Positions 7,099-16,534 of a stretch of 64,000 nt of DNA are shown piece by piece. A program made the position numbers and the translations under genes. The stretch is taken from contig CAJFRT010000008.1 in the NCBI GenBank assembly GCA_904419525.1, positions 1-64,000 of the forward strand, written 5' to 3'. The stretch's first letter is position 1, and every line of letters begins with the position of its first letter. The notes beneath the pieces are model-generated. The model did no database searches. It was given only the letters and a program-made list of their open reading frames with translations, and was not told where the DNA came from. The stretch is from Candidatus Gallimonas merdae (GTDB taxonomy: Bacteria; Bacillota; Clostridia; Christensenellales; Borkfalkiaceae).

Positions 7099-8150
7099 GC
7101 GCCGTACGCGAAAGTTTTGAAAGCGTCGCCGTCTCCACGCGCATGCGGCTTGCCCGCAACTTTGCGGACTATCCTTTTCCCGGACGGCTCCTGAAAGACG
7201 CCCATGCCGAGGAACAGGCGCAGGAGATCGTCCGGCTCATTTCGGCGTCCCTTTCCCGGATCGATCAGTTCACGCTGTACGAAATGAAGCATATCACGGC
7301 GGAACGGACGGCGTTTTTATTGGAACGCAACCTCATTTCGCGCGATCTCGTGCGCAACCGCCGCATCTCCGCCGCGCTCATTTCCTCCGATGAGATCATC
7401 TCCGTCATGCTCAACGAGGAAGATCACGTCCGCGAACAGTATTTCATGAACGGATTCGACCTTCCGCGTGCATACGAGCGCATCACGGGGCTGGACGACG
7501 CGATCTCCGAATCCATTCCCTTTGCATTTGACGAGCAGTTCGGCTATCTGACCGCCTGCCCGACCAATCTCGGAACGGGCCTGCGCGCCTCCGTCATGCT
7601 CTTTCTGCCCGCCGTGTCGCGGCGGGGGGTGATGGCGCGGAGCATTGTGCCCGAACTTGTGCGCCTCGGACTCACCGCGCGCGGCGCCTACGGCGAGGGC
7701 AGCGGCGCGGAGGGCGATCTGTTTCAGGTGAGCAACGAGGTGACGCTCGGTGTCTCGGAGGAGGAGATCCTCTCCATTGTCGGCCAGGCGGTGGATTCCA
7801 TCGTGCAGATGGAGCTTCTCGAGCGCTCCCGCATGAAGGCAGAGGGCGGGATCGCCCTGCGCGACAAGCTCTGCCGCGCCTACGGCATTCTCACCAACTG
7901 CCGGCTTCTGGAAGAACACGAATTTCTGCGCCGTCTTTCGGACGTCAGGCTTGGAATTGCGCTCGGATATTTTACGGACGACAGCGAGGACGATGAATGG
8001 ATGAGCGAGCTGGACGAACTCGCCGTTGCCATGCGTCCGGCCAACATCAACAGGCTGAACGGCGCGCCGCTCGCCAAACAGGAACAGGACGCCTATCGCG
8101 CCGAATATACGCGCAAGGCGATCCGCGCCATGCAGCTGAGCGTGGAGTAG
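7095..8150 (+). CDS. mcsB: Protein-arginine kinase McsB
   Basis: A 351-residue ATP:guanido phosphotransferase-like kinase. It opens with STRMRLARNFADYPFP, the family's SSRIRLARN motif, and has the catalytic cysteine region CPTNLGTGLRASVMLF. McsB phosphorylates arginine on damaged proteins, and phosphoarginine is the degron read by ClpC. The ATG at 7095 overlaps the mcsA stop (ATGA). Length is typical of the family. clpC follows after 9 bp. Confidence 0.97.
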   Translation: MSAVRESFESVAVSTRMRLARNFADYPFPGRLLKDAHAEEQAQEIVRLISASLSRIDQFTLYEMKHITAERTAFLLERNLISRDLVRNRRISAALISSDEIISVMLNEEDHVREQYFMNGFDLPRAYERITGLDDAISESIPFAFDEQFGYLTACPTNLGTGLRASVMLFLPAVSRRGVMARSIVPELVRLGLTARGAYGEGSGAEGDLFQVSNEVTLGVSEEEILSIVGQAVDSIVQMELLERSRMKAEGGIALRDKLCRAYGILTNCRLLEEHEFLRRLSDVRLGIALGYFTDDSEDDEWMSELDELAVAMRPANINRLNGAPLAKQEQDAYRAEYTRKAIRAMQLSVE

Positions 8151-8159
8151 AGGGAGGAT

Positions 8160-10625
8160 ATGGACACTTCGCATTATTCGGAACATCTGCAGCAGGCGGT
8201 CGAGCTCTCAAAGGAGGCCGCGCGCCACTACAACACCAACTATATCGGCAGCGAGCACGTTCTGCTTGCCATGCTTTGCGTGACGGACAGTACGGCAAGC
8301 CGCCTTCTGACGGAGGCGGGCGTCGATCTGGAAAAGTACCGCGCCGTGTTCCGGCGCAATCTGCAGCATGATTCCCCCGTGCACGGATTCACGCCCCGCA
8401 CCAAGCACATCTTCGACCGCGCGCGCGAATATTCGCTCCAGTCGGAGGAGCCGGGCTTCATCACGGGCACCGAGCACGTTCTGCTCGCCATGCTGACCGT
8501 CGACGCGGGGCTTGCCGTTCTCATTCTGAAGAGCCTGGGCATCGACGTGGCGGCGCTCGCCGAGAGGACTGCCTCGTTCATCAAACCTCCGCCCGAGGAG
8601 GAAGAGGAGGAGCCCGCCGTGCCGGTGATGCCGCACGGCCGCAGACCCGTCCGGCCGCAGGCTTCTTCGCCGCTGAGCGAGGAACTGCTTGCGTACGGCT
8701 CCGACCTCACGCAGAAAGCGCGCGAAGGGAAGATCGACCCCGTGATCGGCCGCCGCAAGGAGATCGAAAAGGTCGTGCAGATCCTCTCGCGGCGCACCAA
8801 GAACAATCCCGTGCTCATCGGCGAGCCGGGCGTGGGAAAGAGCGCCGTTGTCGAAGGGCTTGCGCAGGCGATCGTCTCGGGCGAGGTGCCCGAACTTCTG
8901 CGCGGAAAGACCGTCTTTTCGCTCGATCTTGCAGGGCTCGTTGCCGGGGCGCGCTACCGCGGCGATTTTGAAGAGCGGCTCAAGGGCGTCGTGGACGAGA
9001 TCCGCGAAAACCAGAACATCATTCTCTTTATCGACGAGATCCACATGATCGTGGGCGCGGGCTCCTCTTCGGACAGCAACATGGACGCCTCCAACATCTT
9101 AAAGCCCATGCTCTCGCGCGGAGAGCTGCAGACGGTGGGCGCGACCACGCTGGAAGAATACCGGAAGTACATCGAAAAGGACGCCGCTCTGGAGCGCCGC
9201 TTTACGCCCGTCACCGTTGCGGAGCCCTCCATCGATGATACGATCGACATTCTGCGCGGCGTCAAGGACAAGTACGAGGCGCATCACAACGTCGTCATCA
9301 CCGAAGAGGCGATCGAGGCGGCAGTGCGCCTCTCCGACCGGTATATCACGGACAGGTTTCTGCCCGATAAGGCGATCGACCTGATCGATGAAGCGGCGAG
9401 CCGCGTGCGGCTCAACGCTTATACGGGGCCGGAGGAATTCCGTGAAGCGGAAGAAAAACTTGCCCGTCTGCGTTCGGACAGGGAAAAGGCGTTGAAATGG
9501 AACGATCCCGACCGCGTTTCCCGCCTTGACCGCGAGATCAGGACGCTCACCGCCGCGGCCGAAAAAAAGAAAGAGGCTTGGGACAAACAGCGGCTCTCCA
9601 CCCATCTTGCGATCGGCGGCGAGGAGGTCGCCGAGATCGTGAGCGGCTGGACGGGCGTGCCCGTCGCAAAACTCACCGAGGCGGAGAGCGAAAAGCTCAT
9701 GCATCTGGAAGAGGAGCTTCACCGCCGCATTGTCGGGCAGGACGAGGCGGTCACGGCGGTCTCAAAGGCCATTCGCCGCGCCCGCGCGGGCCTCAAAGAT
9801 GCGGGCAAACCCATCGGTTCCTTTATTTTTGTGGGACCCACGGGCGTGGGCAAGACCGACCTTTCCAAGGCGCTTGCCGAGAGCATGTTCGGCGATGAAA
9901 AGATGCTTGTCCGCCTGGATATGTCCGAGTACATGGAAAAGAGCAGTGTCTCCAAGCTCATCGGCGCGCCTCCCGGTTATGTCGGCTACGACGATGCGGG
10001 CGGACAGCTCACCGAGCGGATCCGGCGCAGTCCCTATTCCGTCGTGCTCTTTGACGAGATCGAAAAGGCGCACCCGGACGTGTTTAATCTGCTGCTGCAG
10101 ATCCTTGACGACGGCCGCCTGACGGACAGCCGCGGGCGGGTGGTCTCGTTCAAGAATACGGTCATCATCCTCACGAGCAACGTCGGCGCGCACGAGGTCA
10201 GGGAGTCCGCTCCGCTCGGATTTTATTCTGCAACGGCAGAACGGGAGTATGAGGACATGAAGGGGCGCATCGAGGACGCGCTCAAAAGGCAGTTCAAGCC
10301 CGAGTTTCTCAACCGGCTGGACGATATCATCATTTTCCACAAACTTTCGCGCGAGGACGCCATGCGCATCTGCGAAAAGATCGTGGGCGCCCTGGCCGCC
10401 CGCCTGAAGGCGCGGGACATCTGTCTCAAAGTCAGCGGCCGTGCGCTCTCGCTGCTCGTGGATGAGGGATACAGCGAAGATTTCGGCGCAAGGCCCCTCA
10501 AGCGCGTCGTGCGGCGGCGGATCGAGGACCGCCTGTCCGAAGAGATCCTGCAGGGCCGCATTTCGGGGAACTGCACCGTGATCGTGGACGAGCGGGACGG
10601 ACAGCTGACGTTTGAAGAGGAGTAA
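8160..10625 (+). CDS. clpC: ATP-dependent unfoldase ClpC
   Basis: An 821-residue class I Clp/Hsp100 ATPase. In order it has two N-terminal Clp repeats (about 1-145) for adaptor and phosphoarginine binding, AAA+ domain 1 ([22 protein letters not shown]), a short UVR-containing middle domain (about 430-480), and AAA+ domain 2 ([22 protein letters not shown]). An LGF-type loop ([10 protein letters not shown]) should dock on ClpP. It unfolds substrates marked by McsAB and feeds them to ClpP, encoded about 12 kb away. An AGGGAGGAT ribosome site precedes the ATG. Confidence 0.98.
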   Translation: MDTSHYSEHLQQAVELSKEAARHYNTNYIGSEHVLLAMLCVTDSTASRLLTEAGVDLEKYRAVFRRNLQHDSPVHGFTPRTKHIFDRAREYSLQSEEPGFITGTEHVLLAMLTVDAGLAVLILKSLGIDVAALAERTASFIKPPPEEEEEEPAVPVMPHGRRPVRPQASSPLSEELLAYGSDLTQKAREGKIDPVIGRRKEIEKVVQILSRRTKNNPVLIGEPGVGKSAVVEGLAQAIVSGEVPELLRGKTVFSLDLAGLVAGARYRGDFEERLKGVVDEIRENQNIILFIDEIHMIVGAGSSSDSNMDASNILKPMLSRGELQTVGATTLEEYRKYIEKDAALERRFTPVTVAEPSIDDTIDILRGVKDKYEAHHNVVITEEAIEAAVRLSDRYITDRFLPDKAIDLIDEAASRVRLNAYTGPEEFREAEEKLARLRSDREKALKWNDPDRVSRLDREIRTLTAAAEKKKEAWDKQRLSTHLAIGGEEVAEIVSGWTGVPVAKLTEAESEKLMHLEEELHRRIVGQDEAVTAVSKAIRRARAGLKDAGKPIGSFIFVGPTGVGKTDLSKALAESMFGDEKMLVRLDMSEYMEKSSVSKLIGAPPGYVGYDDAGGQLTERIRRSPYSVVLFDEIEKAHPDVFNLLLQILDDGRLTDSRGRVVSFKNTVIILTSNVGAHEVRESAPLGFYSATAEREYEDMKGRIEDALKRQFKPEFLNRLDDIIIFHKLSREDAMRICEKIVGALAARLKARDICLKVSGRALSLLVDEGYSEDFGARPLKRVVRRRIEDRLSEEILQGRISGNCTVIVDERDGQLTFEEE

Positions 10626-10626
10626 A

Positions 10627-10676
10627 AAACCGCGCCGGCGCTGTTTTCATGCAGCACCGGCGCGGTTTGTATTTTG
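10627..10676 (+). terminator. Terminator of the clpC operon
   Basis: CCGCGCCGG (10630-10638) pairs with CCGGCGCGG (10657-10665), extended by CGCTG/CAGC pairing, and a T-rich tract follows. Confidence 0.85.
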
Positions 10677-10754
10677 TTCTCCGAACGAAGCCCCGACGCC
10701 GAAAGCCGTATCCGTGTGCTTTTCCGAACGTTCCAACCGATTTTCGTATAGGAA

Positions 10755-10777
10755 AACCGCCGCGATAAGCGGCGGTT
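10755..10777 (-). terminator. Hairpin terminator of the following minus-strand gene
   Basis: AACCGCCGC and GCGGCGGTT form a 9-bp stem with a 5-nt loop. On the minus strand it ends in a short T-run, 4 bp beyond the stop of the gene at 10781. Confidence 0.65.
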
Positions 10778-10780
10778 GTA

Positions 10781-11626
10781 TCATTTCTTCTTTTTGACGA
10801 GCACCTGATAGGGCTTGATCAGACCCTTTTTAATGAGCGCCTCGTCCGTCTGGTACTTCATGTGATAGTCCATCGGGATACAGCCCGAAACGGTGATCGA
10901 GAACTTCTGTGCAAGGTCCGCAAGCAGTTCTTTCGCGTATTTGACCATGCGCTTGCTCGTGATGCGTATCTTCATGGGCGTCTCGGTGTAGGTGCTCCTG
11001 TCCGAAACGTCCTCGTAGCGGTACTTGGTGTCCTCGTACCTGTCCGGATCGAGCGCCAGGTAGAGGGTGAGCGTCTTGCCGCCCACGTTGAGCTTCGCGA
11101 TGCGCTCGGCGTGATAGCGGAAGTTTTCGCAGTGACGGCTCAGGCGGGCCTTTACGCCCGTGAGCTCCGCAAAGGCGTTTTTCAGATCGGTGTAGAAGTC
11201 CTGCATCTTCTCGTCCTGAATGAGACGGGATTTGAACGAGCGGCGGTAGCGCGTGACGTATTCGTATCCCGCCGGCGCTTCCGCCAAAGGAGCGGCTGCT
11301 TCTGCGGCCGCGATCTCCTGCTGCGCCTCCTCGTCTTCGTCCGCGATTTCCGTTGCTTCAGGCTCGGAAAGGGGCGGCAGGTCAGGGTTTTCTTCTGTTT
11401 CTGCCTGTTCTGCTTCAAAGGATCTGATTTCGCGCTCCTGCTCTTCCAGCCAGCGGGCTTCCGCGCGGGCGCAGGGATAGCTCTCCATGCGTTCACAGCG
11501 GGCGCAGAATGTGAACGAACCGCACAGATCGTATCCGGCCGATTCGCTCGCGATCCATTTGTCCACGTCGAGTTCGTGCTGGCGGCGCGCCAGCTGTTCT
11601 TCGGTATACGCTTCCACTTTGTTCAC
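10781..11626 (-). CDS. Uncharacterised protein with Cys cluster and C-terminal basic domain
   Basis: A 281-residue soluble protein. The N-terminus has a Cys cluster (CGSFTFCARC, then a further Cys near residue 52) that could bind a metal, followed by an acidic, Ala/Glu-rich linker (about 60-120). The C-terminal 150 residues form a compact domain with KSRLIQDEKMQDFYTDLKNA, KARLSRHCENFRY and KTLTLYLALDP. I recall the last block from several clostridial proteins of unknown function, but cannot name it. A second GTG at 11617 is also a possible start. It stands alone between two hairpins. Confidence 0.75.
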   Translation of the reverse strand: MNKVEAYTEEQLARRQHELDVDKWIASESAGYDLCGSFTFCARCERMESYPCARAEARWLEEQEREIRSFEAEQAETEENPDLPPLSEPEATEIADEDEEAQQEIAAAEAAAPLAEAPAGYEYVTRYRRSFKSRLIQDEKMQDFYTDLKNAFAELTGVKARLSRHCENFRYHAERIAKLNVGGKTLTLYLALDPDRYEDTKYRYEDVSDRSTYTETPMKIRITSKRMVKYAKELLADLAQKFSITVSGCIPMDYHMKYQTDEALIKKGLIKPYQVLVKKKK

Positions 11627-11783
11627 CCCTTGTTATTGATACCTTTATTATAGTATAAAATTTTGCGAAATGCAAGTCCCGCACGCATTTTTTTGCAGAA
11701 AACACAGCAAAAAATGTGTTCCCGTACGGTTTTTGAAAAATGCGGGCTCCGGACGGAACCCGCACCTGTGCCTTTTTTGTCTG

Positions 11784-12200
11784 TTACAGGGAATCGGCAT
11801 AGGCTTCCAGCACGTCGAGGAGTTCCTCCTCGTGCTCGTCGTACCACCTGTCAGATGCGGCAAGGGGGTCGTCGTCGAGCGCCTGCATGATCTCGCGGTC
11901 GCTCCCGGTATCCAGGCCGAGCATGCAGTACTGCCGGTATGCCTGCGCCACATTTTCGGCATGGCCTGCGGGAAGGGTCTCCCGGAGCGCCGCCATCACG
12001 GAAAAGATGTTTTCCTGCCGCAATGCGCGGTTGATAAAGAACTGCAGGTGTCCGCCGCTCTGCATTTCGCTGTCATAGGTGAGCATTTCGTTGTACGGGG
12101 AGGGGATTTCCCCCTGCTCCCACAACTCCCACATGGCGTTCCACTTGTCGTTTCCGTCGCCGCCGTCCTTTTTTCCGAACAGCTTTTTGAAAAATCCCAT
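11784..12200 (-). CDS. Uncharacterised small protein
   Basis: A 138-residue protein starting MGFFKKLFGKKDGG, a basic amphipathic N-terminus, followed by an acidic helical body (KWNAMWELWEQGEIPSPYNE; DRWYDEHEEELLDVLEAY). The ATG at 12200 is preferred to one 8 codons upstream because AAAGGTG lies 5 nt before it. No transmembrane segment is evident. It is a separate gene downstream of pgi with the pgi terminator in between. No function is recognised. Confidence 0.7.
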   Translation of the reverse strand: MGFFKKLFGKKDGGDGNDKWNAMWELWEQGEIPSPYNEMLTYDSEMQSGGHLQFFINRALRQENIFSVMAALRETLPAGHAENVAQAYRQYCMLGLDTGSDREIMQALDDDPLAASDRWYDEHEEELLDVLEAYADSL

Positions 12201-12224
12201 AGCGCACCTTTTGATTTGAAACAA

Positions 12225-12254
12225 GGGCGGGGCATGCCAGACGCTGCCCCGCCC
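12225..12254 (-). terminator. Terminator of pgi
   Basis: GGGCGGGGCA and TGCCCCGCCC form a 10-bp stem around a 10-nt loop. On the minus strand TTGTTT follows. It lies 49 bp beyond the pgi stop. Confidence 0.7.
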
Positions 12255-12303
12255 CGTTCAGGTTTTCTTTATGCCCGCTTCCCGCCGCAGGAAGCGCATG
12301 AAC

Positions 12304-13731
12304 TCAGACGATATACTTTTCGTCGGGCGCGGCCGCGTCGAGCTCGGCCTTCTTGTCCGCGTAGCCGGGCTTTCCGAGCAGGGCGAACGTCGCCTTCTTG
12401 CCCGCTTCCACGCCGGGCTGGTTGAACGTGTTGATGTTGAACATCGCGCCGGCATATGCCGTCTGCAGTTCAAACAGGAACAGCAGTTCGCCGAGCGTAA
12501 AGGCGTTGACTTCGGGCAGGTGAATGGTATAGTTGAGCCGTCCCGCCATGGTCAGCGCGTGCGCCGTCGCCTTGTTTTCCGCCTGAATGAGCTCTTCCAT
12601 GGTGTGTCCGCCCAGGAAGGATACGTCGGGAATGTCCTCGCAGCCGTGGGGGATGGGCGTCTTTTCCTTGTAGCTGTCCACGGCCAGGAAGGTGACGACC
12701 TTGTCATAGGGCCCCTCGGTATAGAGCTGCACCTGCGAGTGCTGGTCGGTCACGCCCAGCGCCTTGACGGGCGTCTGGCCCACATTGCAGGGCTTGCCGT
12801 CCAGCGTTTCGTTCTTGCCCAGCGATTCTGCCCAGAGCTGAGCGTACCAGTCGGAGACAAATTTCAGGTTGTCCGAATAGGGCATGAGCACTCCGATGTT
12901 CTTGCCCTCGTTCATGGCAATATACTGCAGGGTCGCGCACAGCAGGGCGGGGTTCTTTTTCAGATCCGCCGTCTTGCACAGCTTGTCCATGTAGGCCGCA
13001 CCCTTGAGCATCGCCTTGATATCGATGCCGAGCACCGCCGCGGGCAGAAGCCCGACGGGGGAGAGTTCGGAGAACCTGCCGCCCACGCCGTCGGGGAGCA
13101 CGTAGCTCTTGACGCCGCCGAGCGACTTCGAGATCTTGACAAGATTTCCCCTGGCTGCGTCCGTCGTGAAGATGACGTTTTCCTTGATGTTCACGCCCGC
13201 CTTGGTGAGCAGATCGGAAATGATCAGGTACTGCGCCATCGTCTCGCTCGTCGCGCCCGACTTGGAAATGACGTTGAAGCACGTCTTCGTGACGTCGATG
13301 ACGTCCAGCAGTTCCTTCATGCGGACGGGGTCGACGTTATCTTCCACAAAGAATTTCGGACCCTTCCGCTTGCTCTTGGGCAGATCGTTGTAGTGCAGAT
13401 GACAGAGCGCGTTGAAGGCCATGATGGGGCCGAGGGCGGAGCCGCCGATGCCGAGCACGACAAAATTGTCGAATTTACGCCGGACGAGCTTTGCCGTGTC
13501 AAGAATATCCGCGACGATCGCGTCCTGATTGTAGGGCAGTTCCGTCCAGCCCATGAACAGCTCGTCTTTGCCGCGGTTTTCTGCAACGTAGGCGTGTGCC
13601 GCTTTTGCAAGTTTCTTGTGCGCGTCGAGCGTCTTTTCGGAGATGCCCTTGTCGCCCAGATACTTGTCCGTCATGTTGGTGTAGTCTACGCGCACGCGCC
13701 ATGCCTTGCGCAGATCTTCGGTCAGTTTCAT
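12304..13731 (-). CDS. pgi: Glucose-6-phosphate isomerase
   Basis: A 475-residue phosphoglucose isomerase with the two SIS-fold halves. The signature NFVVLGIGGSALGP is near residue 105, the sugar-phosphate-binding SKSGATSET near 175, and the catalytic region HSQVQLYTEGP near 345. It interconverts glucose-6-phosphate and fructose-6-phosphate in glycolysis and gluconeogenesis. The ATG at 13731 is chosen over an upstream TTG because GGAGG lies 11 nt before it, inside the longer frame. It is transcribed alone. Confidence 0.96.
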   Translation of the reverse strand: MKLTEDLRKAWRVRVDYTNMTDKYLGDKGISEKTLDAHKKLAKAAHAYVAENRGKDELFMGWTELPYNQDAIVADILDTAKLVRRKFDNFVVLGIGGSALGPIMAFNALCHLHYNDLPKSKRKGPKFFVEDNVDPVRMKELLDVIDVTKTCFNVISKSGATSETMAQYLIISDLLTKAGVNIKENVIFTTDAARGNLVKISKSLGGVKSYVLPDGVGGRFSELSPVGLLPAAVLGIDIKAMLKGAAYMDKLCKTADLKKNPALLCATLQYIAMNEGKNIGVLMPYSDNLKFVSDWYAQLWAESLGKNETLDGKPCNVGQTPVKALGVTDQHSQVQLYTEGPYDKVVTFLAVDSYKEKTPIPHGCEDIPDVSFLGGHTMEELIQAENKATAHALTMAGRLNYTIHLPEVNAFTLGELLFLFELQTAYAGAMFNINTFNQPGVEAGKKATFALLGKPGYADKKAELDAAAPDEKYIV

Positions 13732-13791
13732 TTCAGTGAGTTCCTCCGCCAAACCAAATTTTTTTCATTGTACCACACTTGGAGCCCGATT

Positions 13792-15309
13792 TCAAGACTG
13801 TGCAGCGATTTTTTTGCGTTTTTTCCCGAAAAATCGCGTGAACAGGGCCTTGAGGTCGATGAGGCGGAACACGGAGAGCATGGCCGCTTCCCCGCCCAGC
13901 ATGACGAGCATCGTGAGCGCAAGCGCGGGGAAATAGCTCAGATACTGCACGAGCAGCGCATGGACGAGGAACCCGAGCACGGCGACGGGAGCGAGCGCCG
14001 CAAGGAGCTTGAGCAGGTGTTTCCCGGAGCGGAGTTTTCCCGTCTTTTTGCGCAGAAGCAGCAGGGAAAGGAGCGCCGTGATGCACGAATCGCACGCCAT
14101 GCCGGCGAGCAGCGCCCCCGCGCCGAGGAACTGCGGCAGAAAGAAGGTGCAGGCGAGCATGGCCGCGGAACCCGCCAGAAAGACGCCCAGCGTGTGCTTT
14201 TCGCAGCCGAGCGAGTTGAGCATGCTCGAAGAGATCATCGTCACGCCCATGGGCAGCAGCAGGAGCGCGCAGGAGGAGAGCATCTGTCCGCTTTCGGCGT
14301 TGGAATAGAGCAAGATCCCGACGTCCGAACCGCAGACGAGGTAGAAGGGGATGAGCGCGCAGGAGATGAGCAGCGTCGCGTTGAGGGCGCGTTCGACGAG
14401 CGAGGAGACCTGTTCCTTTTTGCCGCGGTAGAAGTTTTCGGAGAGCTCCGGCACGAGCACGAGTGCGATGGAGCTGATGAACGCGCAGGGGATCGCCATG
14501 ACGGGCATGACCATGCCGTAGACGACGCCGTATTCGCTCATGGCGCGCGAAGCCGTGTAGCCCGCCGCCTGCAGCCGCAGGGGGAAGAGCACGGATATGA
14601 GCGAGGAGAGAAGGGACGAAGAAGTCCGCATCGCCGTGACGGGCAGTGCGGAGGAGAGCAGCGGGCGGAGCTCTCCCCTGGGGGAGCGGAATTTTCCGCC
14701 CTTGAGAAAGAAGTACACGAGCGCGATGGCAAAGGAACACAGGTAGGAGATGAGCACGGCGATCGCGGCGAGATTTGCGCCGAAAATGCCCGTCGTCACA
14801 AACAGCAGGAGGGTGATCCCGACGCCGATGCGGATCATCTCTTCGACGAGTTCAATGAACGAGTAGGCAAAAAATCGCTTATTTCCCCAGAAACTTCCGC
14901 GGATCACCGAATAGACGGAGGTGCACGCAAGCCCTGCAAGCAGGATATAGAACAGGTCCGCGCAGCGCGGGTCGGCAAAGACCCCGGAAAACTGTTCGCG
15001 GAAGAGAAACAGCAAAACGGTAATGGGAACGCTGAACGCAAGCGTGATGAGCACGGCGCCCGTCACGGCGGCCTGTTCGCGGTGACGGGCGCCGCGGGCC
15101 CTGTGGCGCGAGATGACGCGTGAGAGCGTGACGGGCAGGCCGCTTGCCGAAATGGTGAGAAAGACGGCGAACACAGTGTACGCCGCCTGATAGACGCCCA
15201 GTCCCTCGGAGCCGATCGTGCGGGACAGAATGATGCGGTATAAAAAGCCGAGGCAGTGTTCCGCCGCCGAAAACAGCGTGACGACGGCGGCGGTGCGGTA
15301 CAGATTCAT
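13792..15309 (-). CDS. SpoVB/MurJ-like lipid-linked saccharide flippase (MOP superfamily)
   Basis: A 505-residue membrane protein with about 14 helices and the polysaccharide-transport/SpoVB fold: RIILSRTIGSEGLGVYQAAY at the N-terminus, a pattern shared by SpoVB proteins, and SASGLPVTLSRVISRH in the second helix pair. Relatives move undecaprenyl-linked precursors across the membrane for cell-wall, cortex or exopolysaccharide synthesis. The C-terminus is basic (FFGKKRKKIAAQS). The other coat-related genes in the window make a sporulation role plausible but not proven. Confidence 0.85.
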   Translation of the reverse strand: MNLYRTAAVVTLFSAAEHCLGFLYRIILSRTIGSEGLGVYQAAYTVFAVFLTISASGLPVTLSRVISRHRARGARHREQAAVTGAVLITLAFSVPITVLLFLFREQFSGVFADPRCADLFYILLAGLACTSVYSVIRGSFWGNKRFFAYSFIELVEEMIRIGVGITLLLFVTTGIFGANLAAIAVLISYLCSFAIALVYFFLKGGKFRSPRGELRPLLSSALPVTAMRTSSSLLSSLISVLFPLRLQAAGYTASRAMSEYGVVYGMVMPVMAIPCAFISSIALVLVPELSENFYRGKKEQVSSLVERALNATLLISCALIPFYLVCGSDVGILLYSNAESGQMLSSCALLLLPMGVTMISSSMLNSLGCEKHTLGVFLAGSAAMLACTFFLPQFLGAGALLAGMACDSCITALLSLLLLRKKTGKLRSGKHLLKLLAALAPVAVLGFLVHALLVQYLSYFPALALTMLVMLGGEAAMLSVFRLIDLKALFTRFFGKKRKKIAAQS

Positions 15310-15365
15310 GTCCTATCATATTCATGCCCGGCACCTTTTTATGAGCGCGCGCATACATTGGGGGC

Positions 15366-15647
15366 GTGGAACTTTCTCTCATGCGTCCGGCGCTCTATCG
15401 CGTCAAGCGCGGGCAGACGCTCGCTCAGGTCGCCCGCACGTTCGGGGTGACGCCCCGCCTGCTCGCCGCCGTCAATGCTCTGAAAAGTGAACTTTCGGAG
15501 GGGGAACTGCTCGTCATTCCGCCCGAAGGAAACGTATACCGCGTGCGCGGCGGGGAAAGCATGGCCCTTTTGTGCGGTTCGCCCGACCGCTTTGAAAAGA
15601 AGAACGCAACGCGCTGTCTGTATCCCGGACAGGAAGTGCTGCTGTAA
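15366..15647 (+). CDS. Small LysM-domain protein
   Basis: A 93-residue protein with one clear LysM domain (YRVKRGQTLAQVARTFGV, followed by LLAAVNAL and GELLVIP) and a second, degenerate LysM-like half (VYRVRGGESMALLCGSPDRF). LysM binds N-acetylglucosamine in peptidoglycan or cortex. No signal peptide is visible, which is usual for spore-coat or cortex LysM proteins synthesised in the mother cell. The start is uncertain: GTG at 15366 or ATG at 15381, neither with a strong ribosome site. It is divergent from the SpoVB-like gene. Confidence 0.75.
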   Translation: MELSLMRPALYRVKRGQTLAQVARTFGVTPRLLAAVNALKSELSEGELLVIPPEGNVYRVRGGESMALLCGSPDRFEKKNATRCLYPGQEVLL

Positions 15648-15734
15648 TCTGCCGTGGCATATTTTCTGCATTTTGCATAGCATGGAGTAGAACGCCGAAA
15701 TATTCGTTTACGTTCTTTCATACGGAGGTAACCA

Positions 15735-16388
15735 ATGTCGTTTTTTTCCAACTTTTCTTCCGATCATTGTCCCGGTCCCATCACGGGAAATCCCATGACC
15801 GGGCTCTGTGAAAAGGTGTGCATTCAGGCGGAAAAGATCTTCGATGCGGGGATCATTCAGACCCGTCTTGAAAATTATACGCTGACGCTCACGGATCTTA
15901 CGCCCGCAGACCCTACATATCCTCTCACGTTTGTGAGCGCGCGTTCGCTCACGGGCACGGGAACGGTGTCGAATCTTTCCGTGGAGAGACAGCCCGATTC
16001 CTGCTGCGCACGCGTCCAGGCGACCGTCACGATCCCCGTGGAAGTCGTCTATACGGACGCCACGGGGGCCGAGGGCAAGGCAACGGCTTCCATTACGCTC
16101 AACGAGGACGTCCTGATGTACGTTCCGTCCGCTTCCGTCATGCCGTTCACGGTGACGGCGGTCGCAAGCTGCGTCTCCCCGGAGGGGACGTTCAACGAAC
16201 AGACGCAGACGTTCTCGGTGAGTGCGTGCGTCACATGCATCCTGAAAGTCGCCATGCAGGTGGAACTCCTCGTTCCCGCCTACGGCTACTGCGCCATTCC
16301 GCCCGCGCAGGAGTATTCGCAGGAAGTCTGTTCGGGCTTCTTCGAGCTTCCGCTCTACCCGCAGGGCAGAGGGTGCTGCAAAAAGTAA
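15735..16388 (+). CDS. Cys-containing clostridial protein of unknown function
   Basis: A 217-residue protein with a GGAGG ribosome site. It starts with GPITGNPMTGLCEKVCIQAEK, has repeated beta-strand-like segments, paired cysteines (DSCCARV; SACVTCILK) and ends in GRGCCKK. The start resembles hypothetical proteins I remember from many spore-forming Clostridia. No signal peptide or membrane segment is seen. It follows the LysM gene, so a role at the spore surface is possible, but that is inference. Confidence 0.75.
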   Translation: MSFFSNFSSDHCPGPITGNPMTGLCEKVCIQAEKIFDAGIIQTRLENYTLTLTDLTPADPTYPLTFVSARSLTGTGTVSNLSVERQPDSCCARVQATVTIPVEVVYTDATGAEGKATASITLNEDVLMYVPSASVMPFTVTAVASCVSPEGTFNEQTQTFSVSACVTCILKVAMQVELLVPAYGYCAIPPAQEYSQEVCSGFFELPLYPQGRGCCKK

Positions 16389-16415
16389 ACCGTGACCTTT
16401 CATGCGCGATCGATG

Positions 16416-16445
16416 CGCCCGCCCCGTCCGGGGCGGGCGTTTTTG
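16416..16445 (+). terminator. Strong intrinsic terminator
   Basis: CGCCCGCCCC and GGGGCGGGCG form a 10-bp stem with a 4-nt loop, followed by TTTTTG. Confidence 0.9.
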
Positions 16446-16477
16446 CGCATGGCAATCTGGAAATATTAAAAAAATTA

Positions 16478-16505
16478 TTGACAAAACTGAGGGGTATGGT
16501 ATAAT
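16478..16505 (+). promoter_or_regulatory. Promoter of the Ig-like lipoprotein gene
   Basis: TTGACA (16478-16483) and TATAAT (16500-16505) are 16 bp apart, with an extended -10 (ATGG before TATAAT). Confidence 0.85.
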
Positions 16506-16534
16506 GAGATCATCCTGAAGCTTGGAGGAGCGGT

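Noticed and set aside
12271-15123. A 950-codon open frame on the plus strand
   Set aside because: It is antisense to pgi and the SpoVB-like gene, which have clear family motifs. The charged, repetitive translation is typical of the antisense frame of GC-rich genes.
15648-15734. A SigE-like promoter before the Cys-rich protein
   Set aside because: GCATATT is present, but the -10-like CATAGCAT is only 12 bp away and matches poorly, so I do not call it.
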